The position numbers and the translations under genes were made by a program. Below are positions 33,500-42,580 of a DNA stretch of 64,000 nt, piece by piece (position 1 is the stretch's first letter; every line of letters starts with the position of its first letter). Under the pieces are notes generated by a model, which saw only the letters and a list, made by a program, of their open reading frames with translations, searched no databases and was not told where the DNA came from. Source of the DNA: Korobacter sp036501185 (GTDB taxonomy: Bacteria; Acidobacteriota; Terriglobia; Terriglobales; Acidobacteriaceae); NCBI GenBank assembly GCA_036501185.1, contig DASYAU010000048.1, forward strand, positions 19,603-83,602. The letters are read 5' to 3'.

Positions 33500-33922
33500 T
33501 TACTTGTCGGCCGGCTTGTAAGCGACGGCGCGGATTTCAATCAATAAATGCGGATGCGGCAACTGGTGGACGGCGACCGTGGTGCGTGCCGGACCATCGT
33601 AGTCGAAAAACTGGCCGTAAACTTCGTTGTATCCGGCGAAATCATCCATGTTCACGAGAAATGTCGTGACCTCGGCGACGTCCTTTAAGGTCGCACCTGC
33701 GCTCGCGAGGATGGCGCGGATGTTTTCGAGGACAGCGCGAGTTTGCTCGCGGATGTCGAGACGCAAATCGCCGGAGCAATCTGTTTGTGCGCCCGCGATG
33801 GAATTATCAGCGCGCCGTGAACTGGTGCCGGAAACGAAAAGAAAATCGCCCGCGCGCTTGATGTGCGGGTATTTGCCTAGCGGCTTGGCGCGACCTTCGA
33901 CGACTTTGCTTTCCATCTTCAT
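33500..33922 (-). CDS. RidA-family protein, probable 2-aminomuconate deaminase
   Basis: 140 residues from the ATG at 33922 (an ATG two codons further in is also possible). RidA/YjgF fold signatures: GDFLFVSGTSSRRAD, QTRAVLENIRAILASAG, VTTFLVNMDDFAGYNEVY and the final HLLIEIRAVAYKP with the conserved Arg in PARTTVAVHQLP. In the nitrobenzoate and kynurenine routes a RidA relative hydrolyses 2-aminomuconate to 4-oxalocrotonate and ammonia; the position between the aldehyde dehydrogenase (ATGA overlap) and the dioxygenase supports that role. General imine deaminase activity remains possible. Confidence 0.85.
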   Translation of the reverse strand: MKMESKVVEGRAKPLGKYPHIKRAGDFLFVSGTSSRRADNSIAGAQTDCSGDLRLDIREQTRAVLENIRAILASAGATLKDVAEVTTFLVNMDDFAGYNEVYGQFFDYDGPARTTVAVHQLPHPHLLIEIRAVAYKPADK

Positions 33923-35376
33923 TCGGTGCGAATACAGACGTTGTTAAGCTCGGAATAAAAGTTGAGCGAGTGCAAGCCGCCTTCGCGGCCGATTCCGCTA
34001 AGCCCTACGCCGCCAAAGGGCGTGCGCAGGTCACGCAGGAACCAGCAATTTACCCAGGTGATACCTGCATTCATTTGGGGCGCCACGCGATGCGCGCGCT
34101 TCAGATTGTTGGTCCAGACCGAGGCGGCAAGCCCATAGCGCGTGGCATTGGCCATGGCCACAGCTTCTTCTTCTGAATCAAACGGTGCGATATGGCAAAC
34201 CGGGCCGAAGATTTCTTCCTTCACGCAGCGAGCGTTTTCGCTGAGACCAGTGAAAATCGTCGGCTGCACGTAGAAGCCATTCTTCCTCGAGTCCTCGAAT
34301 TGCGGAACACCTCCGCCGGTCACGACCCCTGCGCCTTCTTCGCGTGCGAGCTTGTAATACGACAATACCTTTTCGCGATGCTGCCCGGAAATGACCGGTC
34401 CCATCGTGGCGTTTTCGCTGGTCGGGAATTCGAAATTGTGGGACTCAGCTTTTTTGGCGAGCGCTCCAACAAAGCGATCGAAGACCGGCCGCTCCACGTA
34501 CACCCGCTCGGCGCAGAGGCAGACCTGTCCGGTATTGAGGAAGACGGCGTCGCTCATTCCTGCAATGGTGGCGTCGAAGTCGCAGTCGGCGAAAACCAGC
34601 GCGGCGTTCTTGCCGCCTAGTTCAAACGAGACCGGCTTCACCGTGGGTGCACAGGCTTTCATGATAGCCGCACCGGTGGCGGATTCACCGGTGAAGGTGA
34701 CGGCATTCACGTCGGGATGACTGACGAGAAATTCACCAGCCGAATTCGGGCCGAAGCCATGCACAAGGTTGAAGACGCCGTTGGGCAGTCCCGCCTGCCG
34801 CATCACCTCGGCGAGTAAGGTCGCGGTAGCCGGAGTTTCTTCCGAGGGCTTGACCACGAGGGCGTTGCCGCACGCGAGCGCGGGCGCTACCTTCCAGGTG
34901 AGCAGCAACAGCGGCAGGTTCCACGGCGTAACGATTCCAACAACGCCGATAGGCTTCCGGACGGTGTAATTCAGGGCGCGGCGGCCATCCGGCGTTTCAG
35001 TTTCGAATGATTCGAGCGAGGCGGTCTTGATTACGTCAGCGAAAACTCGGAAATTGGCGGCGGCTCGAGGAACATCAAGTCGTGCGGCGAGCGAGACAGG
35101 CTTCCCGGTATCGGCGACCTCGGCTTGCACGAAGCAGTCGAACCGCTTCTCGATCAATTCGGCAATTTTGTAGAGAACAGCGGCGCGCTGGCGGGTGGTC
35201 GTCCGTCCCCATTCGCCTGCGAGAGCGCGGCGGGCGGCCAAAACGGCCTGGTCCACCATGTCCTTCGTCGCTTCAGAAACTTTCGCAATGACGGTGCCAT
35301 CCGCGGGATTGATGTCGGGAAACTCGCGCGTGCCGGGCACGAAGCAGCCGTCAACGTAGCTGTGAAGCAGCTTCAA
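33919..35376 (-). CDS. 2-aminomuconate-6-semialdehyde dehydrogenase (aldehyde dehydrogenase family)
   Basis: 485 residues. Start is TTG at 35376, backed by GAGGA six bases before and by the normal start MKLLHSYVDGCFVPG; no nearby ATG fits. ALDH motifs: VTPWNLPLLLLTWKVAPALA, FTGESATGAAIM, SFELGGKNAALVF with the catalytic Glu, and NTGQVCLCAERV with the catalytic Cys, plus EEIFGPVCHIAPF and the TPFGGVGLSGIGREGG tail. The family is the ALDH8/hydroxymuconic-semialdehyde group. It oxidises 2-aminomuconate-6-semialdehyde to 2-aminomuconate with NAD. It is first in the six-gene operon; the promoter in 35377-35530 is not clear. Confidence 0.93.
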   Translation of the reverse strand: MKLLHSYVDGCFVPGTREFPDINPADGTVIAKVSEATKDMVDQAVLAARRALAGEWGRTTTRQRAAVLYKIAELIEKRFDCFVQAEVADTGKPVSLAARLDVPRAAANFRVFADVIKTASLESFETETPDGRRALNYTVRKPIGVVGIVTPWNLPLLLLTWKVAPALACGNALVVKPSEETPATATLLAEVMRQAGLPNGVFNLVHGFGPNSAGEFLVSHPDVNAVTFTGESATGAAIMKACAPTVKPVSFELGGKNAALVFADCDFDATIAGMSDAVFLNTGQVCLCAERVYVERPVFDRFVGALAKKAESHNFEFPTSENATMGPVISGQHREKVLSYYKLAREEGAGVVTGGGVPQFEDSRKNGFYVQPTIFTGLSENARCVKEEIFGPVCHIAPFDSEEEAVAMANATRYGLAASVWTNNLKRAHRVAPQMNAGITWVNCWFLRDLRTPFGGVGLSGIGREGGLHSLNFYSELNNVCIRTE

Positions 35377-35530
35377 GAAAGATCCTCGTCTGGTGTGGCC
35401 CGAGAGCAGGAGAACTGTGCTTTAAGAAATGGTATCAGGACTTAGGTGGCAATCTCCAATTTGGGAGCACGGGTTAGGATTCCTGCGGCGCGGCACGGGC
35501 TAGGTCGTCCAATGAAGGGAGGAGACAACC

Positions 35531-36430
35531 ATGGGCGTCAGTGCGCCCGCCAGCGCCCAAATCGAGCCACGGCCAGAGCCGCCGGTCTCCGAGCAATCCG
35601 CGTGGGTGCCGACCTTCATCGGCGACGGCCGCGGCATCTACGCCGTCCGCAAGGGGACGTTTGTTGTTTCGTTTGCACTTCACGTAGTGGGAGTCGTGGC
35701 GCTGCTAACGGTGAACTCGTACATGCTTGCCAAACATTCCGTCATCCAGAGGCAGGTGAATGTTCTGATTGCTGACGTGAGCTCGTATGTGCTACCAGCT
35801 TCGCCAAAACCGGTGGGCGGTGGCGGAGGCGGCGGCGATCGCGACAAACTGCAAGCACCGCATGGAGCGCTGCCGAAATTCGCTCGCGAACAAATTACGC
35901 CTCCGGCCGTGGTGACGCGGAATGAGAACCCCAAGCTGATTGCCGAACCGACGGTGGTGGTGCCTCCGGACATCGTGATGCCGCACGTCGGCGATTTGGG
36001 CGATCCGCTCTCGAACGTATTTGGAACGAATTCCAATGGTCCCGGCAGTGGTGGCGGAATAGGCAGCGGACGCGGCGGTGGAGTGGGGTCGGGTACGGGA
36101 CCGGGTGTTGGCCCGGGTAGCGGCGGTGGCATCGGCGGTGGCGTGTATCGCGTGGGTGCCGGAGTCAGCCCGCCGACATTGGTCTATGCTCCGGATCCTG
36201 AATATTCGGAAGAAGCCCGCAAAGCGAAATACATGGGCACGGTGATCGTATGGATGATTGTGGGGACGGATGGTCGGCCTCACGACGTCCGGGTGGTGTG
36301 ATCGCTTGGCATGGGCCTGGACGAGCGCGCGATGGACGCCGTGAAAACATGGAAATTCGAGCCAGGCCGCAGGGAAGGCATGGCCGTGGCGGTGCAAGTG
36401 GATGTCGAGGTGAACTTCCGGCTTTACTGA
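35531..36430 (+). pseudogene. TonB-family protein gene broken by an in-frame TGA
   Basis: The frame opens at ATG 35531 after a GGAGGAG ribosome site, runs 256 codons and meets TGA at 36299-36301, inside the TonB C-terminal domain. The next 42 codons (36302-36427) continue the same domain in the same frame (SLGMGLDERAMDAVKTWKFE to VDVEVNFRLY) and end at TGA 36430. In the other two TonB-like proteins of this window Arg or similar stands at that place (VTRSLG), so the TGA most likely replaced CGA by one C-to-T change. N-terminal membrane anchor (VVSFALHVVGVVALLTVNSY) and a long glycine-rich spacer (about 160-205) are typical. Readthrough or a sequencing error cannot be excluded. Confidence 0.75.
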
Positions 36431-36529
36431 AACGGGCCTATCGCGCCGAACAGTGCACGCCATCACTGACAATCCTGCGAGAGCGCTCCATCATTTGTGC
36501 GGGCCAAAACGCCTTTCTGGAGGCTCCCA

Positions 36530-37258
36530 ATGTTGGCTCTCGGGTGGTTGTTCGCTTTTCTCGCTGCATGCTTAATCGTGATGGTCCTTCCCGCCGTGGC
36601 ATGGTTCGAAATCCGCCGCGCCTATTCCGGCAAACGCAACGTGATTTGCCCCGAGTTGAAAGACTCGGCTGAAGTGGAACTGGACGCCGGACTGGCTGCG
36701 CGTTCACGTTTCTGCAGCCATGCTTCCACAGCGAAAGTGGCGCATTGCTCACACTGGCCAATGAAAGAAGGCTGTGCGGAAGATTGCATCCCAGAGGTGC
36801 TAATGCAAAACAAAGGAGACACATTCTCGGTGAACCACGTTGGCGTGCTTATCGCCGGACTGGTGGGCGGAGCATTCGGTGATCTGCTGCGATGCTCGCC
36901 ATTCGCACGCGAGTGGATGGCGTCAGTCGGATTCCCGGCACTGCTGTTCTCAAGGAAGATTTCGTACCTCGCGCCTGCGGTCTTCGATGTGGTAGCGATG
37001 ATCATCGTCGCTTATGTGCTTACCTGGTTGATGCATCACGTGAAAGTGGCGGGCGTGAGGGGTGGGCTGGAAGTTGCGGCGCTGCTGTGGCTCGGTGTGG
37101 TGTGCCTGTCGATTCCAGAGGTAGTGTTCTTCTTCCCGGTGAAGATCTTCGCGATGAGCGCGCTGCTGAAGTTATGTGTGTTGCTGGTGCAAGGGCTCTT
37201 GCTGGGAATATTCGTGGTGTCTCATCCGAAGTCCGCGGGAGCGGCGATCTCCGCTTAA
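36530..37258 (+). CDS. Cysteine-rich membrane protein of unknown function
   Basis: 242 residues from the ATG at 36530, which has a CTGGAGG ribosome site six bases before it (an upstream ATG at 36497 lacks one). One hydrophobic helix at the start (LGWLFAFLAACLIVMVLPAV), then a loop with the pattern CPELKDSAEVELDAG ... CSH ... HCSHWPMKEGCAEDC, then four further hydrophobic helices. The loop's Cys/His spacing looks like a metal or disulfide site, similar to a CPE...CSRWPE..C..C pattern I recall in unannotated proteins of Acidobacteriota and Deltaproteobacteria. The role is unknown. Sequence and composition look fully coding. Confidence 0.7.
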   Translation: MLALGWLFAFLAACLIVMVLPAVAWFEIRRAYSGKRNVICPELKDSAEVELDAGLAARSRFCSHASTAKVAHCSHWPMKEGCAEDCIPEVLMQNKGDTFSVNHVGVLIAGLVGGAFGDLLRCSPFAREWMASVGFPALLFSRKISYLAPAVFDVVAMIIVAYVLTWLMHHVKVAGVRGGLEVAALLWLGVVCLSIPEVVFFFPVKIFAMSALLKLCVLLVQGLLLGIFVVSHPKSAGAAISA

Positions 37259-37310
37259 CAAGAATGAACTTAGGGCCGGCATTACGCCGGCCCTTTTCCT
37301 GTTGCTCGGC

Positions 37311-39440
37311 TCAGTACTGCCAGTTGACGTTCACGAAGCCCTCGCCGCTGGAGGGGACGGTGTAACTGTGGTTGCTGCCGTTCTCCCAGGTGACGCTGCC
37401 ATCCGCTGCGATCTTGACGAACTTGAACTGAATGTTCGTTCCCGCAGGAACGGAGACGTTCAGGAACCAGTTCGGATAGTTGGGATCGAGCATCGGCCCG
37501 ATGGCCGTGTCAAATGTGCTGCCCCAGGTTCCAAGCTCGACGGTACTTCCGGATAGGAAGATATAGTCGCCGGGATTGGTAGCCGTGGCATTGTTCACCG
37601 TGAACGTGACCGGGATCAGCTTCGCGGTGAGCACCGTGAACTGAATCGTATTTGAAGCCGTTCCACCGGAGTTCTTCAGCGTGACGTTGTAAACGCCGTT
37701 GGTTACGCTCGGGACCGTGAACGTGACGGACGTGGCCGACCAGCTATTGATCGTCGCGGCGGTGGTGCCGACGAGCACGCTGCCCTGTGCACTGCCGAAG
37801 CCCTTACCGGCAATCGTGACTTTTACGCCGGGCTGGCCGAGCGTGGGACCAATCGAGCCGGCCTCGGGAGTGCTCGCTGTGCTGGTCACCTGCCAAACGG
37901 CCACTGAATGCGCGGGCATGGTGAAGTTAGTGACCGGATTATTGCCGCCCGATCCTGTGTTCACGGTGATGGACGGCCCGCTCATAAGTCCGCCGAGATA
38001 ATCCGTGTAGTTGCCGCTTGGAAGAGCGGTGTTGAGACCGGTGATGGAGTAGCTGGTGGTGTCGTTCTTGTTGATAGCGACCAGGACGACGTCGTTGAAG
38101 AACTGGCGCTCAAAGATGTAGACATCGTTGTTGATCCAGCGCTGCTTCGAGGTGCCGTAGCCCAACGCATCGTTGCTGCCTCCGCGCAGGCCGGCGAGCT
38201 TGTTGATGACCTTGTAGAGCGTAGTACTGGTGCTCCAGCCCGACATTTCATTGCGGTTGTAAGGATCGGTGCCGCCGTTGGTGTCGTTGTGGATGTACTG
38301 CTCATCTCCGTAGTAAATCACCGGGATACCACGGCCGGTGAGCACATAGGACTCGGCCTCGATCAGGCGATTTTGGTTGTTGTTCAGGGTCAGCAGCCGC
38401 GCTTCGTCGTGACTATCAACAAACGTAACCTGGTCGTTGTACCAGGTGAAGTTCGAGTCTTCGGCGTTGATCTCGTTGTCGAGTTCGGAGAAATTACTGT
38501 TCGAAGCGAAAACGTCGCGGACAGCCTGGTTGATGTTGAAATCGAGCACGGAAATGCCGCTCTTGTTCGCGAACTTGTACGAATCGTGATAAAGCGCGTC
38601 GCCGATTCCCTGCGCCCATTCGCCAAAGAAGAAGCTCGGCCCAAAACTGAATGCGGAGTTCGCCATGCTGTATTCCCAGCCCCAAGTCACATGCTTTACC
38701 GCGTCAATGCGGAAGCCGTCGACTCCATGCTGCTGGAATTGCTGGATGGCAGACTTCAACATGCTATCGACGGTGCCGTTTTCCTGGTTAAGGTCACAGA
38801 GGCCTTCGAGCGTGTAGTACTGGAGCTGGTAACGGTCGTCGAAGTTCGAGATATCGGCATTGTGATGGAAGATGCCGTTGGGATCGTTATTGCACGCGGC
38901 AACGAAAGTGCCGTTGTTATACAGCGATCCGTACTCGCCTGCATTGTCGGGGTTTGTGTGGTTCGGCGCGAAATCGACGATCACCTTGATCGAATTGTTG
39001 TGCGCGGCCGTCACCATGTTGTTGAACGCCGTCCAATCGTTGGCCGCGTCGCCGAAGTGCTCTTCAATACGCATGAAAACGCGCGCGCCATAGCCGTGAT
39101 AGGAAGCGGTGGGATTGTTGCTGCCGTCCGGGATGTTGAGGTTCAGGTTATCGACCGGTGGCGAGATCCAGATGGCGGTTACTCCCAAACCGTGGAGATA
39201 GCTCATCTTGGCGGTGATGCCGGCAAGATCGCCGCCCCAGTAGAGATGCCAATTCGTCATTGTTCCATCGAAGAGTCCGGAACTCTGAGCGGGATTGTCG
39301 TTGGTAGTGTCGCCGTTGTAGAAGCGGTCGGTGACGATCTGGTAGATAACTTGCTTCTTAAAGTCCTGCGAGAGTACGCAGGTACTCAGAAATAGCACAG
39401 TGAGAACGCAGAGTACGGAACGGCGGAAACTAGAAGTCAT
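37311..39440 (-). CDS. Secreted GH13 alpha-amylase / CGTase-like enzyme with TIG and CBM20 domains
   Basis: 709 residues from the ATG at 39440, with a signal peptide (SSFRRSVLCVLTVLFLSTCVLS). GH13 regions: I VDFAPNHTN, II VDGFRIDAVKHV (nucleophile Asp), III FFGEWAQG (acid/base Glu), IV FVDSHDEARLL (Asp). After the barrel come an IPT/TIG domain (SIGPTLGQPGVKVTIAGKGF) and a starch-binding CBM20 (YIFLSGSTVELGTWGS to HSYTVPSSGEGFVNVNWQY). This A-B-C-D-E order is that of cyclodextrin glucanotransferases and maltogenic amylases. The product (cyclodextrin or maltose) cannot be told. It would degrade starch outside the cell. Confidence 0.93.
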   Translation of the reverse strand: MTSSFRRSVLCVLTVLFLSTCVLSQDFKKQVIYQIVTDRFYNGDTTNDNPAQSSGLFDGTMTNWHLYWGGDLAGITAKMSYLHGLGVTAIWISPPVDNLNLNIPDGSNNPTASYHGYGARVFMRIEEHFGDAANDWTAFNNMVTAAHNNSIKVIVDFAPNHTNPDNAGEYGSLYNNGTFVAACNNDPNGIFHHNADISNFDDRYQLQYYTLEGLCDLNQENGTVDSMLKSAIQQFQQHGVDGFRIDAVKHVTWGWEYSMANSAFSFGPSFFFGEWAQGIGDALYHDSYKFANKSGISVLDFNINQAVRDVFASNSNFSELDNEINAEDSNFTWYNDQVTFVDSHDEARLLTLNNNQNRLIEAESYVLTGRGIPVIYYGDEQYIHNDTNGGTDPYNRNEMSGWSTSTTLYKVINKLAGLRGGSNDALGYGTSKQRWINNDVYIFERQFFNDVVLVAINKNDTTSYSITGLNTALPSGNYTDYLGGLMSGPSITVNTGSGGNNPVTNFTMPAHSVAVWQVTSTASTPEAGSIGPTLGQPGVKVTIAGKGFGSAQGSVLVGTTAATINSWSATSVTFTVPSVTNGVYNVTLKNSGGTASNTIQFTVLTAKLIPVTFTVNNATATNPGDYIFLSGSTVELGTWGSTFDTAIGPMLDPNYPNWFLNVSVPAGTNIQFKFVKIAADGSVTWENGSNHSYTVPSSGEGFVNVNWQY

Positions 39441-39755
39441 GGGGGGAGTCTCCAAAGTCTTTAGTGGGAAACAGGAACTACTCTGGGATGCCGGTATTGC
39501 TGCCGGCAACTCGCCGCCAGCAGGACAGGGATGAGCCATTCGCAATGACCTTGGAATGCTGATGCAGGATGGCAGACGGCGGAAGTCTCCGCGAGGTTTG
39601 TCACCGTTACACTTCAAAGTGGTTTCTTCGTAGAGGGTTCCGCGAGTTGTTACGCGACGTTACGGGATTGCTACAGGTAGTAAGCTCCGCTCGGCTGGGT
39701 CGCCTAGCGATATGCCGGATTTCGTATATGTGCGCGGCCGCAGTTATTCCGGCGC
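39441..39755. other. Divergent intergenic region, 315 bases
   Basis: It separates the amylase (-) from the zinc-ribbon gene (+), so it must contain promoters for both. A GCCGG-TATTGCT-GCCGGC hairpin lies near 39491-39508. I see no firm -35/-10 pair and no small gene. Confidence 0.5.
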
Positions 39756-41273
39756 ATGCCGTGGCACGAAGATGTTAATGAGGAACCAGACTTGGCGGAA
39801 TATCACGGCAGCTTTGAACACGCGGCGGCGAATGGAGAGTTGCAGCAGCAAGGTGAATGTCGCGTGCAGGTGGAGACGGAATTGCTGACAGTGTCGCCCG
39901 ACTTGGCTACACCGATCGTTTTTGATCTTGGCGATATCGACGCGATCCACGCGGAACGATTCCAAGTGCGACTGGCGCTCTATACCGGGGCAACGATTAC
40001 GCTGAAACAGTTGGGGCGCGACTTTGATCCTTTCGTTCACGAGTTGTTGCCAAAGTTTCGGGATCGCATCGCGAAGTGCTTATTGGTCGGTGATCTCGAG
40101 GAAGTCGATCGTTTTGAAGGTTCCTTTCAGCTCGAAAACGTCGTGAAGAAGTGTCCTCTCTGCGGCGCAGCGACGAGTTCGGCTAAGTTCTGTCCGCAAT
40201 GTGGCAAACCGACGCAGCCAGAGACCCAGGAACAGGTGAAATGCCCCAGTTGTGGTGCGAGGGTGCAGGGAAAGAACTTCTGCCCGCAGTGCGGGGGCGC
40301 GCTGCACGCAAATGTTGCTGTCGCTGCGCACCGAGGCGCTGCGGAGTTTCGGCTGTACAAGAGCAATCTCGGCGTACTCGCGACCGATTCGCAGAGCTTT
40401 TCGTGGCGGCTGGCGGATCTCGATGCGGTGAGGGCTGATCCGAAGACCTACCAGGCAGTGCTGGAATCGGGTGGCATAGCGCTGCGCATCAACGAACTTG
40501 GCGAACGTACCGAAGAATTTGCGCGGAAGGTGAAAGAGGCAACGAATACTCTGTTGGCTGACAGTTCCAAAGCCTTGCACGCGGCGTTTCCCTTTCTGAA
40601 TCCTGACCAGTTGCAGCGTGTTTCGCAGCAACTGCGTGAAGGCGGGACGGCGCCCGTGGCACAACTGGATGCGGTACATCCCCAAATGAGCGCGGCGCTA
40701 GAGAAGAACGCGGTGGACGATGCGCTGAAGCCGTACTATGACGCGCTGCTCACGAAGACGGCGGTTGGCTCGCTGTATGCGGGATTCAAGCTCATTCGCC
40801 CAGAGGACCGAGAAGCAGTGGAAGCGGCGCCCGAGAGCGCATCACAAGACGTCGAGAACGCGGATGGTGCGCCGGATGCGGACGATGCAGGTCCGGAAAC
40901 CCTCTATTGGTTCTTCTTCCCGATTGCAGGGAAAAACATCGTGGCGTGGGAAGCAAGTTCGAAATCCGGGCGCGCAACTTATTTTTTCCGGCTGTTCGAC
41001 GCCAGCGGATCGGGGAAGCTGAGTGATCCCGCGGCGATGGATGCTTCGATCCGACGATTGAACCGCGTACTCGGGATGCTGAACTTCCGGCGTCGTCCGA
41101 TTTACTTGAGCGATGACGAGCTGCAGATCGATCCGCGGTTCCACCGCTACGCGATTGCCGCGCGGAGAATTCCGGACTTGCGACAGGTGCGCGCCAGCCT
41201 GATTGGACGAGCGATCCATAGCTCTGCGGAGACGTGGTCGGCGCAGGTAGAGAAGTTCTTAGCTGATTCATAA
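39756..41273 (+). CDS. Zinc-ribbon protein of unknown function
   Basis: 505 residues with two zinc ribbons in the first third: CPLCGAATSSAKFCPQCGKP and CPSCGARVQGKNFCPQCGGA. Before them is a domain of about 125 residues with ITLKQLGRDFDPFVHELLPKF, and after them a similar block (LRINELGERTEEFARKVKEA) that appears to be a second copy of the same fold, so the protein looks like two related domains around a double ribbon. The C-terminal half (FFPIAGKNIVAWEASSKSG, YFFRLFDASG) is unknown. No signal or membrane segment. I do not recognise the family as a whole. Confidence 0.8.
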   Translation: MPWHEDVNEEPDLAEYHGSFEHAAANGELQQQGECRVQVETELLTVSPDLATPIVFDLGDIDAIHAERFQVRLALYTGATITLKQLGRDFDPFVHELLPKFRDRIAKCLLVGDLEEVDRFEGSFQLENVVKKCPLCGAATSSAKFCPQCGKPTQPETQEQVKCPSCGARVQGKNFCPQCGGALHANVAVAAHRGAAEFRLYKSNLGVLATDSQSFSWRLADLDAVRADPKTYQAVLESGGIALRINELGERTEEFARKVKEATNTLLADSSKALHAAFPFLNPDQLQRVSQQLREGGTAPVAQLDAVHPQMSAALEKNAVDDALKPYYDALLTKTAVGSLYAGFKLIRPEDREAVEAAPESASQDVENADGAPDADDAGPETLYWFFFPIAGKNIVAWEASSKSGRATYFFRLFDASGSGKLSDPAAMDASIRRLNRVLGMLNFRRRPIYLSDDELQIDPRFHRYAIAARRIPDLRQVRASLIGRAIHSSAETWSAQVEKFLADS

Positions 41274-41341
41274 GCACAAGTGATGCCGACCCGCACTCGA
41301 AGTTATGCAGCAACTGCACGCCTTTGTGATAAACCTTGTAG

Positions 41342-42580
41342 ATGGCGACGCACACTTCGCCCGACTCCGGCCTCATCTCGCTCCAAGCCATTCGACAGGC
41401 GCACGACCGCATCCGTTCGGATGTCCGCTCCACACCGTGCAATCACTCCGCTGCGATTTCTAAAATCGCTGGGCAGAGTGTTTATTTGAAGCTCGAAAAC
41501 CTGCAGATGACGGGCTCATTTAAGGAACGCGGCGCACTGAACAAAATCCTTACGCTCACCGAAGAAGAAAAACGACGCGGAGTGATTGCGGCGAGTGCTG
41601 GCAACCACGCGCAGGGCGTGGCGTTCCATGCAACTCGTCACGGAATCCGGGTTCGGATCGTAATGCCGATGATGACGCCGCTGGTGAAGGTAAACGCAAC
41701 ACGCAATTACGGCGCCGAGGTTGTGCTACACGGCACGGACTATGACGAGGCGTATGAAGAGGCGCGCCGGCTATCGGTGATTGAAGGATTCGTGTTCATC
41801 CACGCGTTCGACGACCTGGCGGTGATCGCCGGCCAGGGCACTGTCGGGCTGGAGATTTTGGAGCAGATTCCGGATGTAGAGGCCGTGGTAGTGCCGATCG
41901 GTGGCGGAGGGCTCATCAGCGGGATCGGTTGCGCGCTGAAGACGCTCAAACCGCAGGTGCGGCTCGTGGGTGTGCAGGCGGCGCGAATGCCGTCAATGAA
42001 GAACGCGCTACGGGCGCACAAGTCGGTGGTGGTGGAGGCGAACACAACTATCGCCGACGGCATCGCGGTGCGACGTTCGGGCGATCTCACGGTCCCGCTC
42101 GTGGAACGCTTTGTCGACGAGGTGGTGACGGTGGAAGAGGAAGAGATCGCCAGCGGCATCCTTACGCTACTGGAGCGCGAAAAGATGCTGGCCGAGGGAG
42201 CGGGAGCGGCCGGGGTAGCGGCGCTTCTGCATCATAAAACTTCGCTGAAAAAAGAAAAGACGGTGGCGCTGGTATGCGGCGGAAACATTGATGTTTCGCT
42301 GCTGGCGCGTATCATCCAACGTGGTTTAGCAAAGGACGGTCGACTGGTCCGATTGCAGATCCACCTCTCCGACCGTCCCGGCTCGCTGCACCAGTTGACG
42401 CGTATCCTCACCGTGAACCAGGCGAATATCGTGGAACTGCACCACGACCGCACGTACTACGGAGTTAACCTTGGCGACACGATCATCGACGTGACCCTGG
42501 AAGCACGCGGCGAGGAGCAGATCCAGCAGATTCTGCACGCCCTGGCGCACGAAGGCTATCGGCACGAGCGGATCGTTTAA
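41342..42580 (+). CDS. Threonine ammonia-lyase (threonine dehydratase) with ACT domain
   Basis: 412 residues. PLP motif SFKERGALNKI with the Schiff-base Lys, the SAGNHAQGVAFHA loop and the GGGGLISGIG phosphate-binding loop place it in the threonine/serine dehydratase family. The last 75 or so residues (QIHLSDRPGSLHQLTRIL onward) are one ACT domain that senses amino acids. The single ACT and length match catabolic TdcB/IlvA-like short forms rather than the two-ACT biosynthetic type. It deaminates threonine to 2-oxobutanoate. It lies 68 bases after the zinc-ribbon gene and before the PilT-like gene. Exact role (isoleucine synthesis or catabolism) is unresolved. Confidence 0.94.
   Translation: MATHTSPDSGLISLQAIRQAHDRIRSDVRSTPCNHSAAISKIAGQSVYLKLENLQMTGSFKERGALNKILTLTEEEKRRGVIAASAGNHAQGVAFHATRHGIRVRIVMPMMTPLVKVNATRNYGAEVVLHGTDYDEAYEEARRLSVIEGFVFIHAFDDLAVIAGQGTVGLEILEQIPDVEAVVVPIGGGGLISGIGCALKTLKPQVRLVGVQAARMPSMKNALRAHKSVVVEANTTIADGIAVRRSGDLTVPLVERFVDEVVTVEEEEIASGILTLLEREKMLAEGAGAAGVAALLHHKTSLKKEKTVALVCGGNIDVSLLARIIQRGLAKDGRLVRLQIHLSDRPGSLHQLTRILTVNQANIVELHHDRTYYGVNLGDTIIDVTLEARGEEQIQQILHALAHEGYRHERIV

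Noticed and set aside
37908..39395. A long + strand open frame of nearly 500 codons antisense to the amylase gene
   Set aside because: It mirrors the amylase, whose frame, signal peptide and catalytic motifs are clear. High GC favours long antisense frames, and this one shows no family motif.
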